In this document: positions 18,116 to 26,935 of the stretch, in pieces
Layout of the letters: each line of letters opens with the position of its first letter
Position numbering within the stretch: position 1 is the stretch's first letter
Source: Caldicoprobacter algeriensis
Lineage (GTDB): Bacteria; Bacillota; Clostridia; Caldicoprobacterales; Caldicoprobacteraceae
Length of the DNA stretch: 64,000 nucleotides
NCBI RefSeq assembly: GCF_023838525.1
Contig: NZ_JAHUQD010000003.1
Location: 124,001-188,000, forward strand
Direction of reading: 5' to 3'
Position numbers and translations under genes: made by a program
The notes under the pieces: generated by a model
What the model saw: only the letters and a program-made list of their open reading frames with translations
Told to the model about the DNA's origin: nothing
Databases searched by the model: none

Positions 18116-18121
18116 TATAAT
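18090..18121 (+). promoter_or_regulatory. Probable promoter of ABC exporter pair
   Basis: TTGACG (18090-18095), 17-base spacer, TAATAT (18113-18118). A perfect TATAAT also begins at 18116 but with a 20-base spacer. The predicted leader to the first ABC gene is about 175 bases. It contains GGCT-GAGG-AGCC (18239-18250) and a loose long-range repeat (ATCTTTTC...AAG against CTTGAAGAAAAGAT), but no recognised riboswitch. Confidence 0.5.
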
Positions 18122-18299
18122 ATAGACTTTTGATAAATTCATCTTTTCAAGCACTTCGCTTTTCAGGCTCTTGTTCACGTCGCAACATTTGAGGTCCCCT
18201 CTTGAAGAAAAGATAATAGCAAAAGTTAGCGTTAAAATGGCTGAGGAGCCTTGAAGGGTGAGTGCTTTTAAATCATGAATAGGAGTGGGGGTAGTTTTA

Positions 18300-20051
18300 T
18301 TGGATATCTTACAGCGAATAATGGGCTATGCCTGGAGGTATAAGTGGCGGCTTATTGCTGCTACCGTTTTTTTATTGCTGGTTATCGGTTTAAACATGGT
18401 GACGCCGTACCTTTCCAAAATACTGGTTGACGATGTAATACGAGGCGGCAGACGTTCACTTTTGCTGCCAATTTTGTTGGCAATTCTTGGGTGTGCGGTG
18501 TGCAGGGGAATATTCTTGTATATTAGGTCCTATTTATTTGAGGACGTATCGCAAAGGTGCTTGTATGACCTGCGCAATACCATGTATACCCATCTTCAGG
18601 AGCTGTCTTTTTCATTTTACGATGACAACCGCATAGGTGAGCTCATGTCCAGGATGACCGGAGATATTGAGGGTATAAGGATGTTACTGGTAGTCGGGTT
18701 GCCCATTTTGTTGGAAAATGCCATCTACTTCATCGGTACCTCAATTGTACTATTCTCCATGAACGTTAAACTGGCACTGGTTACTTTGGCTATTTTGCCT
18801 TTCATCGGGTGGACGGCTTTTAAGCTGAACAAAGATATCGGACCTGCTTACAGCGAGATACGGGAACAGCAAGCAAATCTCAGTACGGCAGCTCAAGAGA
18901 ACATCGCGGGAGTGCGCGTTGTAAGGGCTTTTGCACGGGAAGACTATGAAATAGCAAAGTTTAAAAAGGAAAATCGGCTTAATATGGAAAAAAACATCAA
19001 TGCCGGCTTTATATGGTCCAAGTATTTCCCGCTCATTGAGTTTTTGAGCGGCTTTTGTGCGGTAGCATTAATAGGTTACGGTGGATGGATGGTTGCCGCA
19101 GGGAAGATTTCACTGGGAACCGTTGTGGCTTTTAACGGATATCTGTGGATGCTGATTATGCCGGTTAGGATGCTGGGCTGGATTGTCAACGTGATAAGTC
19201 AAGCCATTATTTCTGGCAAAAGGGTATTTAACGTGCTGGACACCGGATCATCCATCAAGGAAAAGGAAAACGCTTATTGCCCAAGCGAGTTCCATGGGGA
19301 TGTGGTGTTTGAGAACGTCTCGTTTTGCTATAAGGAACAGCCTGTGCTCTTCAACATAAACATAAACGCTCCGGCAGGGAAGACCATAGGCATCATGGGT
19401 GCCACAGGAGCGGGCAAAACGTCTATTATAAACTTGATAGCCAGGTTTTACGACGTGACGGCAGGCAGGGTACTGGTGGACGGAGTGGACGTGCGGGATT
19501 GGAAGCTGAGCGCCTTAAGGAGCCAGATAGGCATCGTGATGCAGGACGTATTTCTGTTTTCCGATACCGTTGAGGGGAATATACTTTACGGCAACCCCAA
19601 TGCCACCAGGGAGGAAGTGATTGAAGCTGCCAAGATTGCCGGTGCTCATGACTTCATCATGGAGATGCCTCAGGGTTATGACACCATCATCGGCGAGCGC
19701 GGCGTGGGGCTGTCGGGCGGCCAAAAGCAGAGGATTGCCATTGCCAGGGCTATTCTCAAGAACCCCAAAATCCTTATTATGGACGACTGTACTTCGGCTG
19801 TGGATATGGAGACTGAATACCAGATACAGCAGGCCCTGCAGAAGGTCATGAAGGGGCGCACCACCTTTATCATAGCCCATCGCATTTCTTCGGTGCGCAA
19901 CGCTGATGAGATAATATTCTTGGAAAATGGCAAGATTGTCGAGCGGGGTACGCACGAAGAGTTGCTGGTCAAAAAAGGCAGATATTACGAACTTTACAGA
20001 CAGCAGTACAAGGACCTTGAGGAATTTCAGCCAAAAAGGCAGGTGATGTGA
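18300..20051 (+). CDS. ABC exporter subunit, degenerate catalytic site half
   Basis: The roughly 583-residue half-transporter has six membrane helices (about residues 10-300) then a nucleotide-binding domain. Walker A is GATGAGKTS (about 366-374), the signature LSGGQKQR is intact, but Walker B reads ILIMDD with Asp496 where the catalytic Glu should be. This is the hallmark of the degenerate-site subunit in heterodimeric exporters (TM287, BmrC, LmrC type). TTG 18300 follows GGGGGT at good spacing; GTG 18285 is the longer alternative. It is followed immediately by its partner. Such pairs export lipids, drugs or peptides; the substrate here is unknown. Confidence 0.9.
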   Translation: MDILQRIMGYAWRYKWRLIAATVFLLLVIGLNMVTPYLSKILVDDVIRGGRRSLLLPILLAILGCAVCRGIFLYIRSYLFEDVSQRCLYDLRNTMYTHLQELSFSFYDDNRIGELMSRMTGDIEGIRMLLVVGLPILLENAIYFIGTSIVLFSMNVKLALVTLAILPFIGWTAFKLNKDIGPAYSEIREQQANLSTAAQENIAGVRVVRAFAREDYEIAKFKKENRLNMEKNINAGFIWSKYFPLIEFLSGFCAVALIGYGGWMVAAGKISLGTVVAFNGYLWMLIMPVRMLGWIVNVISQAIISGKRVFNVLDTGSSIKEKENAYCPSEFHGDVVFENVSFCYKEQPVLFNININAPAGKTIGIMGATGAGKTSIINLIARFYDVTAGRVLVDGVDVRDWKLSALRSQIGIVMQDVFLFSDTVEGNILYGNPNATREEVIEAAKIAGAHDFIMEMPQGYDTIIGERGVGLSGGQKQRIAIARAILKNPKILIMDDCTSAVDMETEYQIQQALQKVMKGRTTFIIAHRISSVRNADEIIFLENGKIVERGTHEELLVKKGRYYELYRQQYKDLEEFQPKRQVM

Positions 20052-20053
20052 CA

Positions 20054-21838
20054 ATGCTGAGGCAGAGGATAATTGAAGACGAGGCGCTCGAAAAACCGTT
20101 TAATATGGGGCAGTTCAAGCGGCTGTTGAGCTATATGAAGCCTTATACGAGGCAGATGATGATTACATTTTTGCTGATGATTGTAGCATCGGTATGCGGC
20201 CTTCTGGGACCGCTCATCCTTCAGATTGCCATTGACGATTATATGGTGCAGGGCAACTACGTTGGCCTGGTTTTCATTACGCTTATCTTTCTTGGGGTCA
20301 ACTTCATAAGCATGGTATGCGTGCGCAAACGGGTCAGGATTATGGTAGTGGTGGGGCAGGAGGTGCTTTTCAAGCTGCGCCAGGACTTGTTCAACCACAT
20401 TCAGAAGCTGTCGTTTACCTTTTATGACAGCAGGCCGGCCGGTAAGATACTGGTGCGCATCATCAATGACGTGAACTCGTTGAGCGACCTTTTAACCAAC
20501 GGGATTATAAACGTTGTGACAGATGCCTTCACTCTGATTGTGGCGCTCATCTTTATGTTTTCCATACATCTCAGGTTGGCCTTGATATCGCTGGTTACGG
20601 TGCCGCTGATGGCTTTGGTCATAGTGCTGCTCAAAAAGGTGATAAGGCTCAGGTGGCAGACGGTGCGCAGGAAGGTGTCCAACATGAACGCCTATCTGCA
20701 CGAGAGCCTTGCGGGCATGCGGGTGACCCAGGCCTTTGTACGGGAACCCGAGACGCGGCAGGTTTACCGCCAGCTAAGCGGGGATATATATTCCGCCTGG
20801 ATGAACGCCATAAGGGTAAACAACCTGTTTTGGCCTTCGGTTGAGTGGATAGCCGCCATAGGTACATTCGTGATTTACTGGTTTGGTATGAAATTCCTGG
20901 ATCAAGGTACGGTAACGGTTGGTATCCTGGTGGCCTTTACAGGGTATGTGTGGCGGTTCTGGCAGCCGCTTAACAACCTGTGCAATTTCTACAACTCGCT
21001 GCTTATGGCCATGGCTTCAACCGAGCGCATATTTGAGATGCTGGATATACAGCCCGATATCACTGATAAGGAGGGTGCGATAGAGCTTCCGCCTATCAAG
21101 GGTGAGGTGCGTTTTGACCACGTCACATTCTATTATGAGCCCGAAAAGCCGGTACTTCAAGATGTGAGCTTTACTGTAAGGCCAGGTGAGACCATTGCGC
21201 TGGTAGGGCCTACGGGGGCGGGAAAGACTACCATCGTCAGCCTGATCAGCCGGTTCTATGACCCTGTGGAGGGCCGCGTCCTTATAGACGGAGTGGACAT
21301 TCGCGATGTGACGCTGTATTCGCTGCGCAAACAAATGGGGATAATGCTTCAGGACCCATTTATCTTCTCGGGGACTATAATGGACAATATACGATACGGG
21401 CGGCTGGATGCTACTGATGAAGAGGTCATAGAGGCGGCCAAGATAGTTCATGCCCATGAGTTTATAAAGGACATGGAGGACGGGTATTATACGCAGGTGC
21501 AGGAGAGGGGTTCGCGCCTGTCGCAGGGGCAGAAGCAGCTTATCTCCTTTGCCCGGGCGCTCCTGGCAGACCCCAAGATACTCATCCTCGATGAGGCCAC
21601 ATCCAGCATAGATACGCGCACCGAGATGCTGATTCAGGAGGGGCTTAAGGAGCTTCTTAAAGGAAGGACTTCGTTTGTAATAGCCCATAGGCTGTCCACC
21701 ATACGAAATGCCGATCGCATCATGGTGATTGACCACGGTAAGATAATAGAGTGCGGCAGTCACGAAGAGCTGCTTAAAAAGCGCGGGGTTTACTACAACC
21801 TGTATAAGGCACAATATAAGTTTTTACAGGCTATTTGA
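20054..21838 (+). CDS. ABC exporter subunit, catalytic half
   Basis: The roughly 594-residue half-transporter has an N-terminal elbow, six membrane helices (about 30-315) and a nucleotide-binding domain with GPTGAGKTT and a complete Walker B, LILDEATSSID, with catalytic Glu514. Its signature motif is altered to LSQGQ (489-493). Together with the Asp-for-Glu change in the upstream partner, this places one degenerate and one consensus ATP site in the heterodimer, as in TM287/288. ATG 20054 follows AGGTGA; GTG 20048, overlapping the partner's stop as GTGA, is the alternative. Expression is certainly coupled to the first subunit. Confidence 0.92.
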   Translation: MLRQRIIEDEALEKPFNMGQFKRLLSYMKPYTRQMMITFLLMIVASVCGLLGPLILQIAIDDYMVQGNYVGLVFITLIFLGVNFISMVCVRKRVRIMVVVGQEVLFKLRQDLFNHIQKLSFTFYDSRPAGKILVRIINDVNSLSDLLTNGIINVVTDAFTLIVALIFMFSIHLRLALISLVTVPLMALVIVLLKKVIRLRWQTVRRKVSNMNAYLHESLAGMRVTQAFVREPETRQVYRQLSGDIYSAWMNAIRVNNLFWPSVEWIAAIGTFVIYWFGMKFLDQGTVTVGILVAFTGYVWRFWQPLNNLCNFYNSLLMAMASTERIFEMLDIQPDITDKEGAIELPPIKGEVRFDHVTFYYEPEKPVLQDVSFTVRPGETIALVGPTGAGKTTIVSLISRFYDPVEGRVLIDGVDIRDVTLYSLRKQMGIMLQDPFIFSGTIMDNIRYGRLDATDEEVIEAAKIVHAHEFIKDMEDGYYTQVQERGSRLSQGQKQLISFARALLADPKILILDEATSSIDTRTEMLIQEGLKELLKGRTSFVIAHRLSTIRNADRIMVIDHGKIIECGSHEELLKKRGVYYNLYKAQYKFLQAI

Positions 21839-22302
21839 TATCAAAGTGCAGTGTTAAGCAATTTGGCAAAGGATGCAATTATAATCTACTATGCAAGAGA
21901 TCGAGCAGGACGCTGAATTTATAATTTGGCTCCTGCTTGACTTATGCATTCGATTTTATCAGAAAACTCATGTTATCTATAATTGCGAGAAGGTGTTTAC
22001 ATTATAATTTTTTAGCAATATCCTACAAAAAACAAAGATATTCAGAGAAAATGAAAGATAGATGGATAAAAAACATGTGAAAACAAAAAACAGATAAAAA
22101 AAGAGTTTGACGGTGAGAATTGTTTAGAATTATTCTATATACAGGTTTGTATGGTAAATTTTACACTTTTGGGCCAGGTAGGTAGAATTGTTTCAAATCT
22201 TATACATGATGAAACGATAAACATACTGAAAGAATACACTAAATTGGCAAACATAAAACTTTTTGAAAGAGAGAAGATATAGAATGAATAGGGAGAAGGG
22301 AA
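21839..22302. other. AT-rich gap with no convincing gene
   Basis: This 464-base stretch after the ABC pair is A/T-rich. The only frame of note is a 43-codon one at 22151-22282 (begins MVNFTLLGQV, ends FEREKI) without a good ribosome binding site; it may be a gene remnant. No terminator with a proper T-tract was found after the exporter operon. Confidence 0.4.
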
Positions 22303-22886
22303 ATGCTGAAAGTTAATATTTTTGTTTTAATTGGGTTCGTGGTATATTTTTTTATATTTTTATAAATTTTAAAAAGTTCTCATTAAGTTATCATATAATT
22401 TTGTTTGCTTTTATAGTTTACACATTTACGTTAATTGGAATCACCCTTTTTCCAATACCCATACAACCTCAAGCAATAGAAATGTTAAGAGAAATTCAAA
22501 TTACAAATAATTACATACCCTTTAAATAGATAATTAGTAATATAGTTGAAGCTACCCATTGGATTGTATGGTTTAAAATAATAATTGGAAACATACTGCT
22601 GTTTATGCCTCTAGGTTTTTATTTGCCTCTTATTGTAAAAAAACATGTCGTCAATAGTCGAAAGATGATTATTATTGGGTTTTGTGTTTCACTTTGTATT
22701 GAAGTAATGCAGATGTTTATATCTTTATTAGTTAATTGTAGATATAAATCGTTTGATGTTGATGATTTGTTTTTGAACACTACAGGGACTGTTCTCGGTT
22801 TTATAATTTTTAAATTTCTATACTATGTATTGCAAAACTGTCTGAAATGGGATATAAATAGGTACATTGAATCGAAAAAGAGTTAG
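22303..22886 (+). pseudogene. VanZ-like membrane protein, inactivated
   Basis: The reading frame is VanZ-like. It starts at ATG 22303 with GGGAGAAGGG upstream, but shifts phase in a poly-T run near 22347-22353. It continues in frame 3 through YTFTLIGITLFP and NNYIPFK, hits an in-frame TAG at 22527-22529, then runs on as NILLFMPLGFYLP, CVSLCIEVMQMF and SFDVDDLFLNTTG, all recognisable VanZ signatures. One frameshift and one nonsense codon imply a dead gene, unless there are sequencing errors in the homopolymer. VanZ proteins are small membrane proteins, one of which gives low-level teicoplanin resistance. Base composition is AT-richer than the flanking genes, suggesting acquisition. Confidence 0.75.
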
Positions 22887-23068
22887 TGGTATTATTACGA
22901 TGTAATAGGTTCAAGAGGTCTATCGTCCCCATTTTTTATATTTTCTCTCTACTCCATTAGAAAACTTTTTATCCACTTGTAAATATGCATTGGGATTGAT
23001 TTGCAAACATTGTACCGGAACACATCGGCTATCAGAGAATATATTAATAATAATGGAACGTTTTATTG

Positions 23069-23105
23069 AGCCTGTGCGCCTGTATGACTTTGGCACGGGC
23101 TTTTA
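23069..23105 (+). terminator. Rho-independent terminator after vanZ remnant
   Basis: GCCTGTGC pairs with GCACGGGC (ending 23100) with a roughly 15-base loop, followed by TTTTATTGT. It lies alone in the 340-base gap between the vanZ remnant and the DUF3343 gene; nothing else is seen in that gap. Confidence 0.65.
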
Positions 23106-23226
23106 TTGTCTGTCTTAAATGAGACAGAGTTATAAAAATAGAGAGCATATGACAAAGAGCAGTAATAGGTTTGAGGTTTATTAGAGGTTCTGCCAATTGC
23201 GATAGTGAAAGAATGGGGTGAGTATT

Positions 23227-23499
23227 ATGAACTATGTGGAGGAATACGGACTTATTGCCTTTAGCTCAAGGCAGCATGCCATTCATTTCAGTGATATACT
23301 GAAATTGGCTGGCTGCCCGGTTCAACTGGTATCAACTCCCAGGGAGATATCGTTGGGTTGTGGTTTATCTATAAAGTTTCCGATATCCTTAACTTCTGAG
23401 GTTATGCAAGTATACAACAGGTACCAATATCCGGTTACGGGATTTTATCACATCAAACGAAGAGGGAACAGACATCAGATTACGAGAATACCGTGTTGA
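23227..23499 (+). CDS. DUF3343 (putative Se/S carrier-like) protein
   Basis: The 90-residue protein has the DUF3343 layout: an N-terminal strand (YGLIAFSSRQHAI), then STPREISLGCGLSIKF with a conserved Cys, and a final segment ending in RRGNRHQITRIPC. DUF3343 proteins are small clostridial proteins proposed to be thiol carriers in selenium or sulfur transfer; this is annotation by resemblance, not proven. ATG 23227 is chosen over GTG 23218 because TGGGGTGA precedes it at suitable distance. No selenium genes are adjacent. Confidence 0.75.
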   Translation: MNYVEEYGLIAFSSRQHAIHFSDILKLAGCPVQLVSTPREISLGCGLSIKFPISLTSEVMQVYNRYQYPVTGFYHIKRRGNRHQITRIPC

Positions 23500-23562
23500 A
23501 AGCAATAAATTTTTTCTTGCGCTTTATGCGTTATACTGCTAAAATATTACTTATAAAAAGCC

Positions 23563-23641
23563 GGTATCTCTCGTAGAGCCGGACTGAGGTTCAACTCTAT
23601 GAGACAAGATACCGTCAGGTATCCAAATCTGGAACTTGAAC
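23563..23641 (+). ncRNA. Structured leader of ECF S-component gene, riboswitch-like
   Basis: The leader can form a long hairpin: GGTATC (23563-23568) with GATACC (23608-23613), and CTCGTAGAG (23570-23578) with CTCTATGAG (23595-23603). Its loop holds GTTCAA (23589-23594), which is complementary to TTGAAC (23636-23641) touching the GGAGG ribosome binding site, a possible pseudoknot. GATACC can instead pair with a second GGTATC (23618-23623) across a 4-base loop, so two structures exclude each other. I do not recognise a known class; the arrangement recalls H-type translational riboswitches such as preQ1-II. A -10-like TATACT lies at 23532-23537. Confidence 0.5.
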
Positions 23642-23654
23642 GGAGGTGTCGTTT

Positions 23655-24251
23655 ATGAGGCTTACTACCAGGAGGTTAGTGGTCACAGGAATGCTGGCCG
23701 CCATCTCCATCATTCTGGGACTTACCCCCATAGGTTTTATTCCCCTGCCGTTCAGCCCTACCAGGGCTACCATCATGCACATCCCTGTCATCATCGGCTC
23801 AATTGTGGAAGGGCCCATCGTTGGTCTTATAATAGGCTTAATATTCGGCGGTTTTAGCATGTACCAGGCTGCCACTATGGCTGCCAATCCCGCACAGTTC
23901 GTGTTTTTGGATCCCATGGTGGCCATCCTGCCGCGTATGCTGATTGCTATCACTTCCTATTATGCCTACAGGGGTGTAAAGGCCGTGCTGAAGAGAGATT
24001 CTTCGGCGGTAGTAGCAGGCATGGTGGCAGCAGCGGTGGGGACATTAACCAATACGGTGGGGGTGTTGCTCACTATCTATTTAAGGCATGGGGTGGAATA
24101 TGCCAAAAAGCTAGGGGTAGCGGCCGAGGCGGTTGGGGGAGTGATAGTGGGGATTGCGGTGACCCACGGCATTCCAGAGGTTATTGTGGCCATATTCATC
24201 GTAACTGCGGTGCTGCAGGCTTTGCAGCGAATTTACAGGAAGGCGTTTTGA
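23655..24251 (+). CDS. ECF transporter S component, probably for pantothenate
   Basis: The 198-residue protein has about five or six hydrophobic helices and the S-component pattern: RRLVVTGMLAAISIILGLTP, then HIPVIIGSIVEGPIVGLIIG, LDPMVAILPRMLI, and a C-terminal helix pair. S components bind one vitamin and dock on a shared EcfA-A'-T energising module, which must be encoded elsewhere. The next gene is pantothenate kinase coaX, which points to pantothenate (PanT-like). ATG 23655 follows GGAGGTG at 6 bases. Translation may be controlled by the folded leader whose 3' arm abuts the ribosome binding site. Confidence 0.8.
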   Translation: MRLTTRRLVVTGMLAAISIILGLTPIGFIPLPFSPTRATIMHIPVIIGSIVEGPIVGLIIGLIFGGFSMYQAATMAANPAQFVFLDPMVAILPRMLIAITSYYAYRGVKAVLKRDSSAVVAGMVAAAVGTLTNTVGVLLTIYLRHGVEYAKKLGVAAEAVGGVIVGIAVTHGIPEVIVAIFIVTAVLQALQRIYRKAF

Positions 24252-24456
24252 TTTTCCCGGGCAGGAAAGTCCTGTCCGTATTTATGTTTCTAATGTTTTT
24301 ATTTTTGGGCTTTTTAATATTTAAGGTCTCCCAGGGAATTGCCTATACCAAAGAGATCTGATAAGAGGGACTTGACTGACGGATTCGAAAATGGAGTCTC
24401 CTGCGCTCATATATGATGAAAGTTTTTGGATGTGTAAAAAGGAGTGTGAGCGATAT

Positions 24457-25224
24457 ATGCTGCTGGTAATGGATATTGGGAATACCAACATCGTTGCAGG
24501 GGTGTACAATGGCAAGAAGCTGCTCAGCCATTGGAGGTTGGCATCGGACAGGGATAAATCTGCCGATGAATTCGCCATGGTCATACTCGGCTTGTTCAAA
24601 TATAATGGTCTTTCGCCGAAGGACGTCGACGCCATCGCCATTTCTTCGGTGGTGCCTCCCATGATGAACGCTATAGAGGAGATGTGCCGTAAGTACTTCA
24701 ACGTTAAGCCGTTGATAGTGGGGCCGGGGATAAAGACGGGTATAAACATCCGCTACGAGAATCCCAAGGAGGTTGGGGCCGACAGGATAGTCAACGCCGT
24801 GGCGGCATACGAGATATATGGTGGGCCCATCATAGTGGTAGATTTCGGCACAGCCACCACGTTTTGTGCCATTTCCGATAAAGGGGAATACTTGGGTGGA
24901 TGCATCGCGCCGGGTATCACCATCTCCACCGAGGCTTTATACCAGAGAACGGCCAAACTGCCCAAAGTCGAGCTTGTCAAGCCTCCGCAGGTCATATGCA
25001 AGAACACTATAAGCAGCATCCAAGCCGGCATAATATACGGCTATGTAGGGCAGGTGGACTATATCGTGAGGCGGATGAAAAAGGAGCTGGGCAGAGAGGA
25101 TGCAAAAGTCATCGCCACCGGAGGCCTGGCTCACATGATAGCCGAGGAGTCCGAGACCATAGAGGAGATCAACCCGCTGCTCACGCTGGAAGGATTGAGG
25201 ATAATATACGAGAGAAATTTATGA
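24457..25224 (+). CDS. coaX: Type III pantothenate kinase
   Basis: The enzyme phosphorylates pantothenate, the first step of coenzyme A synthesis. The 255-residue length is standard. Motifs: [11 protein letters not shown] (phosphate-binding loop), [27 protein letters not shown] (pantothenate contact), VDFGTATTF and the C-terminal [10 protein letters not shown]. Type III kinases escape CoA feedback and need a monovalent cation. ATG 24457 is chosen since the protein core starts there; AAGGAG lies 13 bases upstream, somewhat far. About 200 bases downstream of the S-component gene and probably in the same unit. Confidence 0.95.
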   Translation: MLLVMDIGNTNIVAGVYNGKKLLSHWRLASDRDKSADEFAMVILGLFKYNGLSPKDVDAIAISSVVPPMMNAIEEMCRKYFNVKPLIVGPGIKTGINIRYENPKEVGADRIVNAVAAYEIYGGPIIVVDFGTATTFCAISDKGEYLGGCIAPGITISTEALYQRTAKLPKVELVKPPQVICKNTISSIQAGIIYGYVGQVDYIVRRMKKELGREDAKVIATGGLAHMIAEESETIEEINPLLTLEGLRIIYERNL

Positions 25225-25316
25225 TGTTTTTCTGCGGGGTATATACTACTATATGTTCAAGATAGGGATAATGTATTTGCCTGACTTTCAATGTACAAAA
25301 TAGAGAGGAGAAGACG

Positions 25317-26618
25317 CTATATCAAGCTTACGTTCTCTCCTTTTAATATCCTGTTCATGTTTCGTACTGCACACATCCTGCCGCACATGGTACAGGTATC
25401 TTCCTGTTCAGGTGTCGATTCCATGCGGTATTGCCTGGGCTTTTCGCTATCAATTGCTAGCCTGAACATCTCTTCCCAGTCGAGGTTTCGCCGTGCCTGG
25501 CTCATTCTGTCGTCCCATTCCTTTGCGCCCTTTATGCCCTTGGCGATGTCGGCAGCATGGGCGGCTATCTTTGCGGCTATGATGCCCTCTTTCATATCCT
25601 CCAGTGTTGGGAGCCTTAAGTGTTCTGCGGGTGTTACGTAACACAGGAAGTCGGCACCGCTGGCTGCTGCTACGGCTCCACCTATGGCGCTGGTTATGTG
25701 GTCGTATCCCGGCGCTATGTCGGTCACGATGGGACCGAGCACATAGAATGGGGCGCCGTGGCATAGCTTTTTGGCCAGCAGGACATTGGCGGCAATCTCG
25801 TTGATAGGCATGTGACCGGGTCCCTCGATCATGACCTGTACGTTCTTTTTCCATGCCCTTTTTGTCAGCTCACCAAGGATGATCAGCTCTTCTATCTGCG
25901 ATGCGTCGGTGGAATCGTGTATGCTCCCGGGCCGAAAGGCATCCCCCAGGCTTATTGTCACGTCGTATTTTGCGAATATATCGAGTATGTCGTCAAAGTA
26001 TTCATAGAAAGGATTTTCATTCCCGGTAAGCTGCATCCAGGAGAATATGATGGATCCGCCCCGGGAGACGATGTTGGTGAGGCGGGGATTGTTTTTAAAG
26101 CGGCGTACGGTTTCCTTGTTTACCCCTGCGTGTATGGTCATGAAATCCACTCCGTCACGGGCGTGCATTTCCACTATATCTATAAACTCACGCGCTGTTA
26201 TCTCTCCTATGTCCTTGTCATAATGTCCTACGGCACTGTATATGGGCACCGTGCCTATCATGGCAGGGGATATCTCGATGAGCTTTTGCCTGAACTGGCG
26301 GGTTTTGCCGTAGGAGCTTAAATCCATGATGGAATCAGCTTTAAGCTCTATAGCCTTTTTTGCCTTTTCAATTTCGGCATCGAAGTTGAAACAGTCGCGG
26401 GAAATGCCGATATTCACGTTTATCTTTGTGCGCAGGCCTTGACCTATGCCTTCGGGGTCAAGGCTTTTATGGTTTTTATTGGCGGGTATTACCACCTTGC
26501 CGCAGGCTACCAGGTCCATTATTTCCCTGGCCGTCTTTCCTTCTTTTTGTGCCACTATTTCCATCTCTCTTGTTATGATGCCTTTCCTTGCGGCATCCAT
26601 CTGCGTGGTGTATTCCAT
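25317..26618 (-). CDS. thiC: Phosphomethylpyrimidine synthase
   Basis: ThiC converts aminoimidazole ribotide to HMP phosphate by radical SAM chemistry. The 433 residues include the C-terminal cluster motif C409-x2-C412-x4-C416 (CTMCGRMC), [13 protein letters not shown] near the N-terminus, [25 protein letters not shown] and [14 protein letters not shown]. This is the short ThiC form typical of anaerobic Firmicutes. AGGAGAGGG precedes the ATG. It is the last gene of the thiamine cluster, separated from thiE by 317 bases, unlike the tight packing upstream. It converges on coaX. Confidence 0.96.
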   Translation of the reverse strand: MEYTTQMDAARKGIITREMEIVAQKEGKTAREIMDLVACGKVVIPANKNHKSLDPEGIGQGLRTKINVNIGISRDCFNFDAEIEKAKKAIELKADSIMDLSSYGKTRQFRQKLIEISPAMIGTVPIYSAVGHYDKDIGEITAREFIDIVEMHARDGVDFMTIHAGVNKETVRRFKNNPRLTNIVSRGGSIIFSWMQLTGNENPFYEYFDDILDIFAKYDVTISLGDAFRPGSIHDSTDASQIEELIILGELTKRAWKKNVQVMIEGPGHMPINEIAANVLLAKKLCHGAPFYVLGPIVTDIAPGYDHITSAIGGAVAAASGADFLCYVTPAEHLRLPTLEDMKEGIIAAKIAAHAADIAKGIKGAKEWDDRMSQARRNLDWEEMFRLAIDSEKPRQYRMESTPEQEDTCTMCGRMCAVRNMNRILKGENVSLI

Positions 26619-26935
26619 CGTAAACCCTCTCCTTTTTTATTTGTATTAAAAGGTGTTGTTAATGTGCCATATTGGTTTTTATCAACACATTTATTAGCTA
26701 AAGTGTGTAAGAAGCATAATTACGTTTTGGCGTTTTAGCTTATTTTGGCGGCGTTTAATGAGCTGAAACACAAGGATGAAAGCTTTGCATATAGTACCTC
26801 AGCTTTACTATAATTTGCTTGCAGATACCTCTTACTTTATTGGGAGAAGAGCATCACGGCTTTTTAGTGGTTTTACACTGTTTGCGATTTTTAAGGCGAT
26901 TGAAGGCTCTTTTAAAAACCATGCACTTTGGGTAT
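26619..26935. other. Gap between thiE and thiC
   Basis: No gene is supported here. On the minus strand I find no second TPP riboswitch and no clear terminator. A possible thiC promoter, TTGATA, 17 bases, TTAACA, lies roughly 40-70 bases upstream of thiC. The gap makes separate or attenuated expression of thiC possible. Confidence 0.4.

Noticed and set aside
21017-21814. 265-codon minus-strand frame
   Set aside because: It is antisense to the ATPase domain of the second ABC exporter subunit, with no domain of its own.
26619-26935. Second TPP riboswitch before thiC
   Set aside because: The conserved CTGAGA and ACC-CTTTGAA boxes are absent on the minus strand.
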